Shown: in pieces, positions 9,528 to 21,663 of the stretch
How the letters are laid out: the number at the start of each line of letters is the position of its first letter
Position numbering within the stretch: position 1 is the stretch's first letter
Source: Astrothelium macrocarpum
Taxonomy: Eukaryota > Ascomycota > Dothideomycetes > Trypetheliales > Trypetheliaceae
Reading direction: 5' to 3'
Assembly: GCA_021030915.1 (NCBI GenBank)
Contig: JAGEMR010000080.1
Location: 62,001-126,000 of the forward strand
DNA: 64,000 bases
The notes under the pieces: generated by a model
What the model saw: the letters and a program-made list of their open reading frames with translations, nothing else
The model's database searches: none
Told to the model about the DNA's origin: nothing
Position numbers and translations under genes: made by a program

Positions 9528-10921
9528 ATGGAGTCGACTACTGTCCAGACAGACATGAATGTTCAAACTCAACAGCTACCACTCGTCCAGTTCGATGCTG
9601 AACGCCAAAACTTGATCGAGAGGACTTGGATGGAATGTCTCCGCCAAATCAGCAATGGGTCCCCCAGCGTGACCTTTTCTAACGAGGTCTTCACTCGTTT
9701 CGGACAAGATGGTCTAGATGCCATCATGAGTCGTTACTGGTAAGCAACCCATGGATAAGTTCTATCATTGAATCTTCATGATAATGCTCTTCGTAGCGCT
9801 GTCATCCACGCTGAAGTCACTGCGTCTCACTCTGCTTCCGAAAACCGAATCACTCTCTTTGCTAGTTACTCGAAGGTTCCCTCGAATGCTAGCCCACCAA
9901 CTACAAGCGACAATGCTCAGGCTTGTCGCAATGTCAGGCGCGCCAAGAACAAAATTGCTCGACCTCCCAATGCGTTCATTCTCTATCGCCAGCACCACCA
10001 CCCAAAAGTCAAGGCTATGGCACCCGAAATGCACAACAACGACATTTGTAAGTGAATTGTAGATACATTGATTCGAATTTTACTTTAGCTAACTTGTTGT
10101 GTGTAGCAAAACTTCTTGGCGCTCAGTGGAAGGCCGAGACTGAAGCCACTCGTAAGGAGTGGAGAGCCAGGGCCGAGAAGGCAAAGGCTGAGCATAGCAA
10201 GGCCAACCCGGACTACCAGTATCAGCCTCGAAAGCCTGCAGAGAGGAAGAAGCGATGGACGAAGACCAAAGCTGCTGCACTGGCCAAAGTGCAGGCCGAG
10301 CAGGAGAACACTGGAATTACAGAATGTCACTTCCCTCCTCGCAATGACCCCTCCATGCTCGCCACGGAAGATTTCACCATAAATGGATGGGCAAAGCCCT
10401 CCTTTGAATCATTTGAAAGCGACCAGAACAATCTTCCTACGACCATTCCACACTTTGCCATAACGGAGGATGGCGAAATGATCGCCCACGAACTCCTCCC
10501 AGGAGAGCGCAATACTTTCCAGCAGATGATAGCCAAGCACAACGCTCCTTATCTAGGTGCAAATCCAGGTGTGGCCGCCAACGAAATCCCCGTGAGCAAT
10601 CAACTGTCAATCACTCTAGCACCGAGCTCCAACGACTTCGATGTCAGCGGCATTGACTGGGATGACCTCAACAACGTGCTCAAGGAGCAGGAAGAGATGG
10701 CCAAAGCCCATCTCAGCGATGGAGGCATGATGCCTCAATTTGACCCAGATGCTCTTCTGGGGAGCAATGTCACTGGACAAGACTACTATCCAGCCGAAGC
10801 GGAACGCCAAGCAGGCTTGGAAGAGTTCTCTACTGATGATCTGCCCAGCAAGATGATGTCGGAAGAGCTCATTGACTGGTCTACACCCATAACCTTTTCC
10901 GATATTTGCCTTAATGTTTGA
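9528..10921 (+). CDS. MAT1-2-1: MAT1-2-1 mating-type protein, HMG-box transcription factor
   Basis: Master regulator of the MAT1-2 mating type (MATA_HMG-box family), a nuclear DNA-binding protein. Three exons (9528-9739, 9797-10047, 10107-10921) total 1278 nt, 425 aa. The HMG-box begins near residue 125 with ARPPNAFILYRQ and continues HHPKVKAMAPEMHNNDIS, then LLGAQWKAE and a basic tail (RKPAERKKRW). The second intron (59 nt, GTAAGT...GTAG) splits the Ser codon inside the box, the conserved MAT1-2-1 intron position. A long acidic C-terminal region follows. The ATG at 9528 is the one that opens the MESTTV reading; the upstream frame has no ATG. It co-occurs with MAT1-1-1 about 5.7 kb away, in the opposite orientation. 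Confidence 0.96.
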
Positions 10922-12339
10922 TCCAGCTTGAATGCCATCTTTGATGGCATGCATCTCCTTTCTTTCCTTTCACATTTGCACAAATTGCTTCTTTCCTTTT
11001 CTTTCTCCATTGACATTTGTTGGGGACATCCTGGGACATCTTTGTAAACGATAGGTCGAGCTCGCTCATCTTTCGATAGGCACAATTTGTTGTTTTCTTT
11101 TTCTTTCTTTTGTACAAGTAGTTAGAAATCAAAATAAAAAAAAAATTGTCGGCTTTGACCCAAAGTAATCGCCCTGGTGAATAACACAACAATGCAACGG
11201 GGACTGTGCCTAATCTATAACCTTTTTCACCATCTCCAAGTCGAAAAAGTCTCAAATGCGGTAAGCAACTTGGCCCGAATGCATGCTGACAGCTAGCATT
11301 CAATGTGTAGTATCTGTTACGATGAAATTTCACTGTCTAGAAAGTCGAAGCAACGAATCGTGCAAGACATCTTGAATATGGTTTTGCATTTCAATTAGAC
11401 CGTGTCCCCAAACGCGATCTTCAAATAATGCTCGTTGCCTTGATTTTAATTTTCAATACTATAGTATCACATTACTCCACTGAACCAAAGTTTCTGGTCT
11501 TAATTCTGTATCAGATTGGCTGGGCCATCATTGAGTAGGCATTGCACCAACAATGACGGGGCAGAAAGATCGTGTTGCCATTTTTGCATGACTCCACAAA
11601 GCAGTAACACGAGTAATGTTTACGATTATCCCCAGCACACGGTGTCGTAAAGACTTGATTCAAAACCTTATTCAGGTTGCGTTTACATAGTATTCCTGTT
11701 CATTAAGCTTCGAAATCTAAAAGTACGGCACACTTGAATGTTGATTGAACTAAACTGATCCATCCATGATGATGTTTAAAGCAGCAGAAACACGTCTGGA
11801 GAGGGTCCCAACACCCGAACGTATGGGAACGCCGACACTATTCTAATGTCGCTTGAAAACGGAGGCGTTGATGACCTTATTCGCACATGTAAGATTCCTG
11901 GGCGTGAAATGTTTGACAAGCAAGCAGAATTTGAATGCAATGCGCTAAACGGTTGGACCGACCCTGTAAGAAGATGACCTCCAAGAAGACCAACCAAAGG
12001 ATTTGATAGAATGCCTGGTATTAAACATCCCCGAGCACTTCTTCGAAAATAATTCGGTATAATTGAAAGCTCTCCCACATCTATAAAGAGCCCCATGGTC
12101 ATAACGAGCGGAATATCCATACTGAATGATGCATATCTGAAAGGATCTCTATCCATTAATGTGAGAAGTCCGTAGCCCAAAAACTTCTCCAACGATTAGC
12201 AAATCTCATCTTTCCTCGTGAGCCACCCCATTAGCCTAATACACCACTTTTGCGCTGCATTCTTACATCCTCAGCGCACCTCCCACATGCAAAATTCCTG
12301 TGACGAACGTGCATATCTTGTGCACAAAGCCTGCACCAC
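10922..12339. other. Intergenic downstream of MAT1-2-1
   Basis: MAT1-2-1 3' UTR and AT-rich spacer with A/T runs near 11130-11145. A minus-strand open frame at 11776-12192 has only a TTG start and no recognisable domain. No gene is supported. Confidence 0.55.
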
Positions 12340-12454
12340 ATCTCTCGTCAGACCCGCTCACTGCCTTCCGAAAGGGGTTCGCCGCCTTCGCGACTGCGGC
12401 AGCCAGGGGGGTTGGGGAGCAACGGGCTGTGACTGGCGATGACCGGCAACCGTT

Positions 12455-13165
12455 GGCCCAGGCGTAGGCGGTAAGCGCGCTCGAGCCAGGCCCCGTTTGA
12501 CACACGCGGGCGGTGAAAGCCGCTCGAGCCAGGATTAGGCGCCGTGTCAAATGCTCGAGGGAATTTCTCCCGCTTCTGACCTGTTTCAGAGGTCAGCCAG
12601 GGCGAGGTTGGCGCGTGGCTGGCATTCACTTTAAGCGCCGTGTCTCGAAGGGAGCGGGCAGTGCACGGGCGGTGAGCGAAGCGCGAGCCATGTAGAAGGG
12701 GGCTCTGTGACTCTTCGAGCTGTCTGATAGGTCGACGAGGTGCTGCGAGATAGGTGGGAGTCAGAGTTCAGTGTGAGGAGCTTTTCAAATTCTCTTTGTC
12801 TGCGAGGGCGGTGAGCGACGATCATATCCGCCCCTTCGAAGCTTTCGAGTGCTTTCTGTCAGTGCGAGGGCGATGTGTGAAGATCATACTGTGACCCGTT
12901 GAAGTTTTCCAGCCCCATACATTTTCTGATAGAGCAACCGACCTCAAGATCACACTTCCATACGAAATCTTTTCGAGGCACTCGGTCAATGCGCAGGCGG
13001 CCAAGGAAGATCATGCCACCCATTGTGAGGCATCCTAGTCCTATGCACTCTTTGATAGGTCAACGAGCCTAGATTTCTCTAGGATTCACACTTCAGACAA
13101 GTGCACTGTTCAAAACTGGTCGGCCAGTGCGCGGGCGGTGAACGAAGCTCATGCCAATCATGAGG
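12455..13165. repeat. Degenerate tandem repeats of about 140 bp, GC-rich
   Basis: A core like CAGTGCGCGGGCGGTGAACGA recurs, degenerate, near 12506, 12660, 12802, 12859, 12988 and 13127. Most cores from 12802 on are followed by ATCAT or CTCAT. Most longer units also share a TCTGATAGGTCAACGAG-like block (12721, 12927, 13050) and a TCACACTTC-like block (12950, 13087). Spacing is mostly 130-145 bp, with one short unit of about 57 bp. The left part (12460-12560) repeats CGCTCGAGCCAGG and CGCCGTGTC. The array lies between MAT1-2-1 and APN2. It has no coding potential that I trust. Confidence 0.65.
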
Positions 13166-13762
13166 GCCCCATCCTACCCTGCCCAATATTTGACACACGG
13201 ACGAATCGTTGAGAGGGCTGGAGTTCAGGATTGACTCATGTTCTTTGTCTCAACAGGAGTCCGCGCAAACGGCCGCTGCACCGGCCGCTTTTCGAGGGCA
13301 TGGACAAGAATGCGTGTGTGGTAGTTTCAAGCGATGTCTTGTAGAAAAGTCTTGAGTTGAAAGAAGGTTAGAGATGAACCGTAGAACAACGCGAGTTGGG
13401 ACACAACACAGAGATATTGGAGAGCTACCTGGAAATCGAAAGGGGTGCATCATAAGCAAGTAGCTAAGTGCTTTGAGAAGAGCGGGCTTTTAAAAACAAC
13501 GCGCAGTTGCAAAGTAATGTAATCCCCATGGTGGTTGGTCGCTGGGATGAAAGGGTGCTGGGCGCCTTTGTGCAGCATTCTTCACCAAGGCGCATGCCAG
13601 CGAGAGAAAATACCAATCAGCATCCTTGCTACAGGTAGCAGAACGTGAATGAGAAACAAGTAGTCGATTATTCAGGCTTCATACGAAATATTTGCATTGT
13701 ATCGAGAAGAGATGAAGTCTGCATAAGCTGAAGCTAGCGTCCCGTCTCCTTACCGCCCTGCA
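13166..13762. other. Spacer between tandem repeats and APN2 3' end
   Basis: No gene recognised. A CACGTG E-box-like site lies near 13764. Open frames here have no family features. Confidence 0.5.
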
Positions 13763-15921
13763 TCACGTGTATTGCCCCATGTCTCTTCCATCTCCCCTGC
13801 TCCCATCATTGGCTGCCTGCCAGTCGCTAGCCCAGATGAAGGTAGTGCACCGCCATTGCGTCCCACGCTCCTTGTTTCCACTCGGACCTAATGGCCTTCC
13901 ACACATCCAGAACTCGCGCCCGAGGTTGATTCCCTTCTTCTTCGATTGTAGTCTGATGCACGGTTCGCTATGCGATTCGCATCTGGGCGCTGCTTTCTTG
14001 GTGAATAGACGTGACCAGGATTCTTTGGATACGATCGGATCAAACACAGTGGATGATTCAGAAGTCTCTGATTCTTGGGTGGCTCTGGGATTGTCAGATA
14101 GCTCCAGTGGCAGACTGCCGTTGGAAGGCTGGGTATCGCTGAATTCAATTTCTTCTTTGGTCTCACCCGAAGACATGGGCACTGGAACTGCTGAATCATT
14201 CTCCAGTCCAACAACCGTTCCGGCTGTGGCACTTTTATCATAGTCCTTGGATGGCGTCAGATTCACTCGATGGCTTTCTCCGTAGATGTTTCATGACTGA
14301 CCTCGGTTGACTTTGTCTCTGTTTTTGGTTTAAAGAAACCGTTTAGGCTCTGTTGCCCTTTCCCAATGTTTGGTGGTGGGTTGCTTGTAGTATTTGATTT
14401 GCTGCGTTTTACTGTTCGAAGAGATGACGATGACGGCGCAGAGCGTTTCCTCTCAGGACTTTGCGGTTTCTTAGTCTTGTCTAACACATCCGACGGGGGC
14501 ACAACGTTATGCGCAATACGTGCTTCTGGTAGAGATTGAAGCGCGGGCTGGGCAGCTGAACTCTTCGCAGGAGACGGTGATGGCTGCTTTTGTGGATTGT
14601 CTCCTGGATCAACAGCACTCGAGTCTCTCGCAATCGACGGCTTCTTAGCAAACATGTCCTTGATGTTTCGCCGTTTATTGAAATCAGGTAGGAGTTTACC
14701 GGAAAAGGCCGGGATTTCCTTGGCAGTAAGTTCCTGCTGACGAATACCATTCTCGAACATCCCGGGCGGATTCATCAGGTCAAGCAAAGACACAGTTTTG
14801 CCGTCGTTTTCGATGCTGTCATTGAAGACAGCGTAGACTGGACAATGATCGGAACCCTGAATTTTAGATCAGCTAACACAGGAAAGGTGGATTGATCTTC
14901 GAGACGCAAACCATAAGTCCTTCTTGAATATTAGCCTCGCAAAACCATGTCTTCATGCCAATGCTACAAAGGACATAGTCGATCCTCGAACCATAGTTGC
15001 CTGGTCGAGCATTGGTCTTTTGCTCCCAGTGAGTATACATGCCTCTCCGTTTTGGGTGAAATTCTCTGCATGTGTCCCAGAGTATTGATTTCTCCCGTCC
15101 TGGATCTCGATCACCAGCGACAGGACCACCCTCTACCAGCTGGTTAAAGACACGTCGATTAGGACACGAAATATATTCTTCATGTGTAATGCCCATCTTA
15201 CGGATATCGTCCTCGCAACCTGCAGTTTCAATCACACTTCGAGAGACATTTAGATCGCCCATTAGAATAACCCGTTTGCCCATGGCATCCAGATTACGGA
15301 TACGAGTGTCGAGAGCAGTAAGAAACGTGTAGCGAAAGTCGTCACGCAAACCATTGCTGTTGGCAGGACTGTAGACGCCGAACAACACAAAGGCAGGGAA
15401 TTCCAGGATCACGCAGCGACCTTCCGCGTCCAATGCAGCGGCATCGATTCTTTTGGAATCATCTGAGATTGAGGCAGGGGTAAGGGCCGAGACTTGTTCA
15501 TCGGTGAGATAGCCGCCAATCTGCTGGTCTTTGGGAAGGTCACGATACTGGGTAGATGAGTTTGGTGGGCATAGAACACCAATGATGCCTTCTTCTGCTC
15601 TGATGGGCGCACACGCTGATTGACGAGTGTAGATTGCGACTCCAGAATAACCTTGCTCTGAAGTGAGCATTCTGTAACTTTGAACCTGATTCTCATCTAA
15701 GACTCACCTTTTTTGTGCTTTGGTAAGCTAAAGTAGCAATCCCAACCAGAAACCAGTACCATGTCATCGGTCAAATCCTTGCGTTGAATTTTCAGTTCTT
15801 GCATGACAATAATGTCCGTCTCGAGAATATCGAACATGGCATTGAACGTTCTCTGATCGCGCCATGGCTGATATCCAAATGGGTTTCTGATGCCGTTCAC
15901 ATTCCACGTCGTGATACGCAT
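13763..15921 (-). CDS. APN2: Apn2, class II AP endonuclease (DNA lyase)
   Basis: Apurinic/apyrimidinic endonuclease and 3' phosphodiesterase of base-excision repair, nuclear, exonuclease-endonuclease-phosphatase family. Four exons (15921-15708, 15657-14912, 14856-14302, 14245-13763) give 1998 nt, 665 aa. Seen in order: TWNVNGIRN at the N-terminus, MQELKIQ (metal-binding Glu), YSGVAIYTR, GDLNVS, RIDYVL and the GSDHCPVY motif with the catalytic His. A disordered Ser/Pro/Lys-rich region containing QQSLNGFFKPK (PIP-box-like) follows, then a C-terminal GRF zinc finger with Cys/His ligands around CESHSEPC. The fourth exon is reached by GTCAGT with an AAG acceptor. APN2 is a classic MAT border gene in Pezizomycotina. 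It is divergent from COX13 over 300 bp. Confidence 0.95.
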
Positions 15922-16221
15922 GGCAGTTGAATTTGCGCCGCTTCATAGCTAACGCGCTGTAAGAAGTGAGAGACGGCAAACTCAATTGAGCCAGCTAAAA
16001 GTGGATACCGATAAGAACGCGTAGAGACAAGGTCGCCTCCTGTCAGGCGTCCCAAACGCTTGTTCACGTGACGTCATAGCTTGAGCGGGACGGGACGGCA
16101 GCTCTCGATGCTGAACAGGACAAAAGCTTGGCAAGAAGACGGCTTTCAATCGGCTTCACTTCCATAGGCAAGACAGTTCCTCAACCGACCAAATCCTACC
16201 AACTTCCGCACCTTGTACACA
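15922..16221. promoter_or_regulatory. Bidirectional APN2/COX13 promoter with overlapping CACGTG and TGACGTCA
   Basis: At 16065-16076 an E-box CACGTG (16065-16070) overlaps a perfect CRE palindrome TGACGTCA (16069-16076). These match known target shapes for bHLH (Cbf1-type) and bZIP (ATF/CREB-type) factors. The sites are seen directly; binding is inferred. Confidence 0.55.
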
Positions 16222-16861
16222 ATGTTGCCCCCTAGGACGACGCTACGCACTCTGTGTGTTTCGCCTCGAAGAACCATTGCCCGCCGACCATACTCATCAC
16301 CAGGTGGAGAATCCGGATTGTCTGGGGCTCAGGACAATGCCTTTAACCGCGAAAGAAAAGCCGTGAAGGACCACGCTGCAGCTACAAGTGGTTAGTGAAA
16401 TTCCGAGATATCCCATTATGGCACTCCTGGAAGTTCTCCCAAGTCAATCGCTGACCAATTCATCCAGATCTCTGGCGGAAACTCTCCATCTAGTAAGACC
16501 TTCCAAGTCTCCCCGGCTACAGATTTCAAACGATATTCCCACCAGAAGCTTTACGGAAGCTAACAAAATCACCAGTGTGGTCATCCCAGCTCTCATTCTG
16601 GGCGGAGCCAACGCATGGAGGCTCTGGAGCGAACATTGGGAGCACTGGGAGCACGAGATGGAAGAGAAGCCGTTCGAAGACAGGCCACAATACCAGTACC
16701 AAAACATTCGAACCAAGAACTTTCCTTGGGGTGACGGCGACAAGGTAGGCATTCATCGCTCATTGATCCGACCGCGAGGTATGCGTAGACGTCCATACTG
16801 ATTTTGGGAACAGACATTGTTCTGGAACGACAAGGTCAACTATCACAAAAAGGACGAATAG
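16222..16861 (+). CDS. COX13: Cytochrome c oxidase subunit VIa
   Basis: Nuclear-encoded subunit of respiratory complex IV, in the mitochondrial inner membrane. Four exons (16222-16390, 16468-16492, 16576-16744, 16814-16861) total 411 nt, 136 aa. Exon 2 is a 25-nt microexon encoding the LWRKLS part, needed for the family's HAAATSDLWRKLSIY sequence. An Arg-rich presequence is followed by one membrane segment (VVIPALILGGANAW), then the conserved EHWEHWEH and IRTKNFPWGDGDK signatures, and the ending NDKVNYHKKDE. COX13 next to APN2 is the conserved MAT-flank arrangement. Confidence 0.96.
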
Positions 16862-17260
16862 GTGCAGACGGGTTTCTCTAGCAATACAGCCGGGTTTGAC
16901 AGCATGGTAAATGCAGTTTTGACCTATTGTATATACCACAGGTAGCGAATGAATTTCAAAATCCTATGTGGTAGTTGAGACATAACCCTAGCTTCTGTCT
17001 ATTAGTGAGCTGCCCTTTAGGCAATGTCGGTACTCTATCATCATCGAACCCGCCCCTTCGCCCGTTTCCCTAATGGCATGAAAATCTCGCCCTTGTCGGC
17101 CAAGCCTTGTTTCTTCTTCGCCTGCTCCTTCTTAGCGCTGCTGGCCATAGAGTTTTTCCCCAGGGATATCAAGTTTGAGCTTCTGTTGCAAACGGCGCAT
17201 GTACCGATTCATTCTATGGCACCATTGCCATTGTTCAAAATGTGTGAATACTGCAAAGTT
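16862..17260. other. Convergent spacer COX13 / APC5
   Basis: No gene supported. On the minus strand, short readable stretches (for example RRLQQKLKLDIPGEKLYG near 17130-17210) look slightly protein-like. They might be an alternative last exon of APC5 or a small gene, but I found no clean splice to join them. Confidence 0.4.
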
Positions 17261-20054
17261 CTACAAAACACCATCCCATATCGTTCTTTTAGACGCCTCC
17301 TTGTTCATTTTGGCATATTCCTCGCTCTTTTGATTCGCGGCTGCGTGATCGCCCCTGACTCGATGGATAATGGCTTGTTTGGCGAGCATTTCGGAATGAC
17401 CACGTAGATCTTCGATGCTTTGGTAGACTACCATAATCTTGGTCAGTAGAAAATTCACAACCAAGAAACTGGAGAAGAAAAGAAGCTGATGATACGCACA
17501 GTCTAATGCCACTTCAAGACAATGATAGGCCCGCTGTAATCTTTGATTTTGCATCCGTGATTGGACTTTGTATCGGGCTAAACCCATGTACGCATCGGCT
17601 TGTATTGCATAGAGTTGTGCGCAGAGCATTGCATCATTTCCTTCAAGCGCCTGGGGCTTGTTAGTGGTTACCATTCAACCAAAACGTGTGCTCATGACTT
17701 GCTTGTGGTGTAATCTCATCAAGAATCGCTATTGCCCACGGAAACGCTTCCATAACAATCAATATACTGCACATCAGACCCAAAGCCTCCCATGCCACAG
17801 GGAGGATCATCGAATTCAGACCGGCATGTGCAGCTCTAACCGCCATGCTGAATCCCAATTCTGGCTTTCCTGATTTGGCAAATATGCTGGCTTTGTAGGT
17901 CTGGAGCCTAATGCGATGATAGATATCAGCGCCTTCCAGCTGAAGCTGCCATCCAAGGTCCCCGACCATGCTCATAGCCACAGTAGTCTGCCCAGATCGA
18001 ATAAGGTAGTCGATGTGAAGCATTTTCACCTCCAAGGCAATTTCGGGATCGAGCGGCGACGCGGCTTCGAGCTGCTTGAGAAGCTGATAAGTTGCCATTG
18101 GATACCATCTGTTCAAGCATAAATAGTGAGCAAACAATATGGAGGTTCACTCGAATGGCAGGAGACAAACCTGTGCAGCACTTGTTTCAACATCAGTATG
18201 CCCGAATAGGTTGTCATATATTGGTGGAATTTCAGGGTTCGACGCGTGTCTTTGTTGATTTTCTCAAAATATTCTCTGCCCTCCTTGTAGCTTCCCTCCT
18301 GGATGGACTAGAAGCGATCAAATCGATTAGACAAGTCCTCATTTTGAATTTGAGTAGAATTACCATATAGGCTAGTCGGAAAGTCGCCCGTAGCATCTCT
18401 TCGACTGGACAAGTATCATGGCACAGCCCAAGTGCTTTGACTTGATGCACTGCCACGTCCCCCATGCCTTTTAAGTAAAAGTCAGCGGTCCGATTGCCAA
18501 ATGAAGTACTAATCGTGACACTGTACCAAGCCTGCTTGAAACTGATGCTAGCATTAGCATTTGGGCTCCAGTGACGTTGGACAGATGATGGTGAAGATTG
18601 AGATGTGAGGATTGGTAGAGATACTCGAGCGCTTTAGCAACGCTTTCGCTCTATCAAGTGAGTCAGCTATCAATGCAACACATCCAGTTGAGCGTAAATG
18701 ATGAGTACATTAGAAAGAGTAAGCTTTGTCAAACTCAGTAAAGTAGAACTGAGCAAACTCCAGGATTTGCTTTCCTTCGCTTTAGCCTCCAGGAACTCTA
18801 GACCCTCTTTTTCCGAAACAGCTATCCCTTTGTAGCCTGCAGCTCTCATCTGACGCGGGTAGGCTTTGCTAAGGTGATGTAGCCAGCTAAGACTGAAATT
18901 GAGACAGTTCAGGTCCTGGTTCTCTCGAGCCGTTGCAATGGTTTCTCGCATAGCAGCATAAGCCTCGTTGAAGCAGCCAAAGTCCGCTTGCAAGACCGCC
19001 TTGTGAAGAAGAGCGTATTGATAGTATGTTTTGTCTCGTGTAGACATGGTGTAGTCAAAGTAGCGGTGAAGGTTGTCAAAGGATGAATGATAATCTCCCG
19101 CTCGCCAAGCATCGAAAAATCTGAGAATGTTCAGTACGAGATTTTGGTCTGTACCTTGAACAAGACATACTTAACAAAGTGAGACAAGCTTGGGACAGAG
19201 GTACCAGGGCTTATCATTGCTCGAAATTGCTTCTTCATCTCCTCTGGTACTCTGTTTCCGTATTCTGAACCTTGTTAGCGGACTGTGATTAAGTGAGGTG
19301 ATGTTGACGCACTTTGGAGTTGTTCTATTTGATACTCTAACATTCTTTCTACATCGTCAGTGCTGGCAAAGGCCTCGCCACTTGTCGACTCTTGGAGATG
19401 TCCATATGCCTTTTGATTAAGGGGATGATCATCATTCTGCCCAAATTGTTTCAACAATGAAGCAGAGTGACTGGCGTCTCTGGACTCGGGGTGTTTTCTT
19501 CGCCATGTGGCCTTGGTTGGCGCTCGGTAGGAGATGAAGCTTTCCCATAGCTTGACCGTGTCGTCGAATTGAAGCCTTGTGAATTCCAGACAAGCTCTTC
19601 GAATGAAGACGCCCAATGGAGAAGACCGTGTGATTGGACGTGTGAGCAAATCAGGACGATCACGAAGCTCAGGGTCATTCTCTTTTCGCGTCTGTTCAGC
19701 CCGAGTAGCTTCAAAGACATCGTAGGGGAAGACTTTGAAGAAAGTATAAAGATCATCAAGGCATTGAAAGTCTCGCCATAGCTTTTCTAGAAATAAGTCC
19801 CAACCAGATATGCCGGGCCAATGAGAACTCGGGCAATCTTTGAGAACATGCTCAAAATCCGACAATTCAAGAGCGGTCCAGCGATGACTATTTCCAGCAG
19901 CGCCGGGAAGGATGTGAGAGATTATGAAGTGTAAGATAGAATGAAGTGATGCCGGACTGAGTTCATCAGAGGTAGAGTTTGGACTATTGGTAGTGCAGTA
20001 AAGCCAGGCGAGTGCGAGGAGGCTCAACTTGGATGGAGTAAGGTATCGAGACAT
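17261..20054 (-). CDS. APC5: Anaphase-promoting complex subunit 5
   Basis: TPR-type scaffold subunit of the APC/C ubiquitin ligase, which drives mitotic exit. It is encoded in several exons; open blocks lie at 20054-19275, 19047-18670, 18465-18232, 18137-17661 and 17674-17261. The ATG is at 20052-20054 (MSRYLTPSKLSLLALAWLY). The family signature is clear in the second block (YALLHKAVLQADFGCFNEAY, then ETIATARENQDLNCLNFSLS). The downstream blocks are helical TPR-like sequence. Exact intron ends were not all resolved, and the last residues may differ if an extra exon lies below 17261. APC5 beyond APN2-COX13 is standard MAT-flank order. Confidence 0.88.
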
Positions 20055-20377
20055 TCTTGAGGCGCTACGCCAATGAACTGATCAGTGAGAATCATGCTCT
20101 AGCGTGGAACAAGAATTGGGGTTTTATGTGTTATGGCCGACCGAAAAGGTGATCACGATGCTCAAGACGGCGATGTGCAAGAACCCGACGCGTCTCAACG
20201 CGTCACTTCCTAAATGATGATTTACAACCGCATTGAGAATGAGTTGACCAGAACATGCGTGAAAGACGTGACTACTTGTTTAGCATCAAATGAAGGCGCT
20301 ATTGGGCTCAGAAATTGATTGTAGTTATCAATAGGGTATGCATAGATTGGCATGACTGTGTAGGTAAAGCTGTCTAT
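20055..20377. other. Spacer between APC5 5' end and ADE1 3' end
   Basis: About 320 bp that should contain the APC5 promoter. No open frame or repeat of note. Confidence 0.5.
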
Positions 20378-21663
20378 CTATTCAGAAGCAGATGCTAGTG
20401 CCTCTTCCCATTTCCTTCCTACCAGCTTCTCAAAAGCTTCAATGTATTTTGAAGCAGTCTTCTCCTTGACGTCGTCAGGTATATCTACATCAGCCTTTCC
20501 TTTTAGACCATTCTTTATCAACCAATCTACATTAGATGAGTTAATCCGCAGGAGTATGGAGCAAATTTCTCGGAAAGACTTACCACGTAAATACTGCTTG
20601 TCGAAACTTACCTGACTCCGCCCCGGCTGGTAGTCATCTGCTGGCCAGAATCTGCTGCTATCGGGTGTCAGGACCTCGTCAATTAAAACAACGTCGTCGG
20701 TCTCCTCATCGACTCCGAATTCGAACTTAGTGTCCGCAATAATGATGCCACGTTCCAAGGCATGGTCGTGGGCCTTGGTGTAGATCTCCAAGCTCAGCTC
20801 TTGGACCCGTTTTGCATAATGAGAACCGATTAGCTCTGCAGCCTGGTCGGGATGAATGTTCTCGTCTTTCTCCCCGGGAGCCGCCTATACAGAATGAAGT
20901 CAGCTATCTTTTAGGGTCATTAAACGTGAGCCTTACCTTGGTGCTAGGCGTCCACAAAGGCTGCGGAAATTTATCACACTCTCTCAGTTCGGCACTACCC
21001 TCCCCTTGCACCTGTATTCCATGAACAGTTCCTTTCTTGGAGTACTCGACCCAAGCGCCACCAGTAATGTACCCTCGAACTATGGATTCGATGGGCAGGG
21101 TCTTAAGACGATGAACTTGCATACTTCGATGCCATAATAGTTGAAGTGCGTCTTCAGGAAGGTTCTCTGATACAGTCGAAGGGAGTGAAAGCGATACGAA
21201 ATGTGTGCGAAGAGTGGGAATGAATTTTGGCAGCAGGGAAAACCAGTATGCCGAGAGAAGGGTCAGGACAGCGCCTTTGTATGGCACGCCCTAGTTCATG
21301 CATCTTGTCAGTATAACGATCAAATGCTTCTTCGGCATTGGAAATTCGACTATGAGCCACGTAGGAGAAAAATAATTCATGTCAGGTATTTCTTTTTGCT
21401 TGGTTGATCTCGAATGATGAAAACGAATTTTTCCAACTCCATTCGACTATGACTTACGTTATTGAGCACGACGTCAAAGGCGGATCTACCAACTAATTAG
21501 TAAGAGCGAAGACCAGGATTGCAGCATCTGCTTACATTCGATCTGTCGTCACGAAGAGCAGAGTCGAATCGTTGATTATATATATATCTCGCACCTTTCC
21601 GGTGGCGAGAAGGGGCAACTGCCAGTCGAACTCTGTTTTCACAAGTGCCTGCTGTCCAGCCAT
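20378..21663 (-). CDS. ADE1: Phosphoribosylaminoimidazole-succinocarboxamide (SAICAR) synthetase
   Basis: Cytosolic purine-synthesis enzyme that joins CAIR and aspartate using ATP to give SAICAR. Five exons (21663-21536, 21485-21458, 21290-20937, 20884-20584, 20526-20378) total 960 nt, 319 aa, the usual length for fungal Ade1. Exon 2 is only 28 nt (SAFDVVLNN). Signatures: GKVRDIYIIND, TTDR followed by SAFDVV, SIVRGYITGGAW, IIADTKFEFG and DEVLTPDSSRFW. The start at 21661-21663 (MAGQQALVKTEF) fits the family. At the first splice the usual Met of DRMSAFD becomes Ile with the acceptor chosen. Confidence 0.95.

Noticed and set aside
11776..12192. 138-codon minus-strand open frame between MAT1-2-1 and APN2
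   Set aside because: Only a TTG start, no recognisable domain, no nearby exon with matching frame.
13767..14243. 158-codon plus-strand open frame
   Set aside because: Exactly antisense to the APN2 C-terminal exon, which carries a clear GRF zinc finger.
17030..17260. Small minus-strand gene or last APC5 exon
   Set aside because: Short readable stretches occur in different frames, but no splice join to APC5 keeps frame beyond a few codons.
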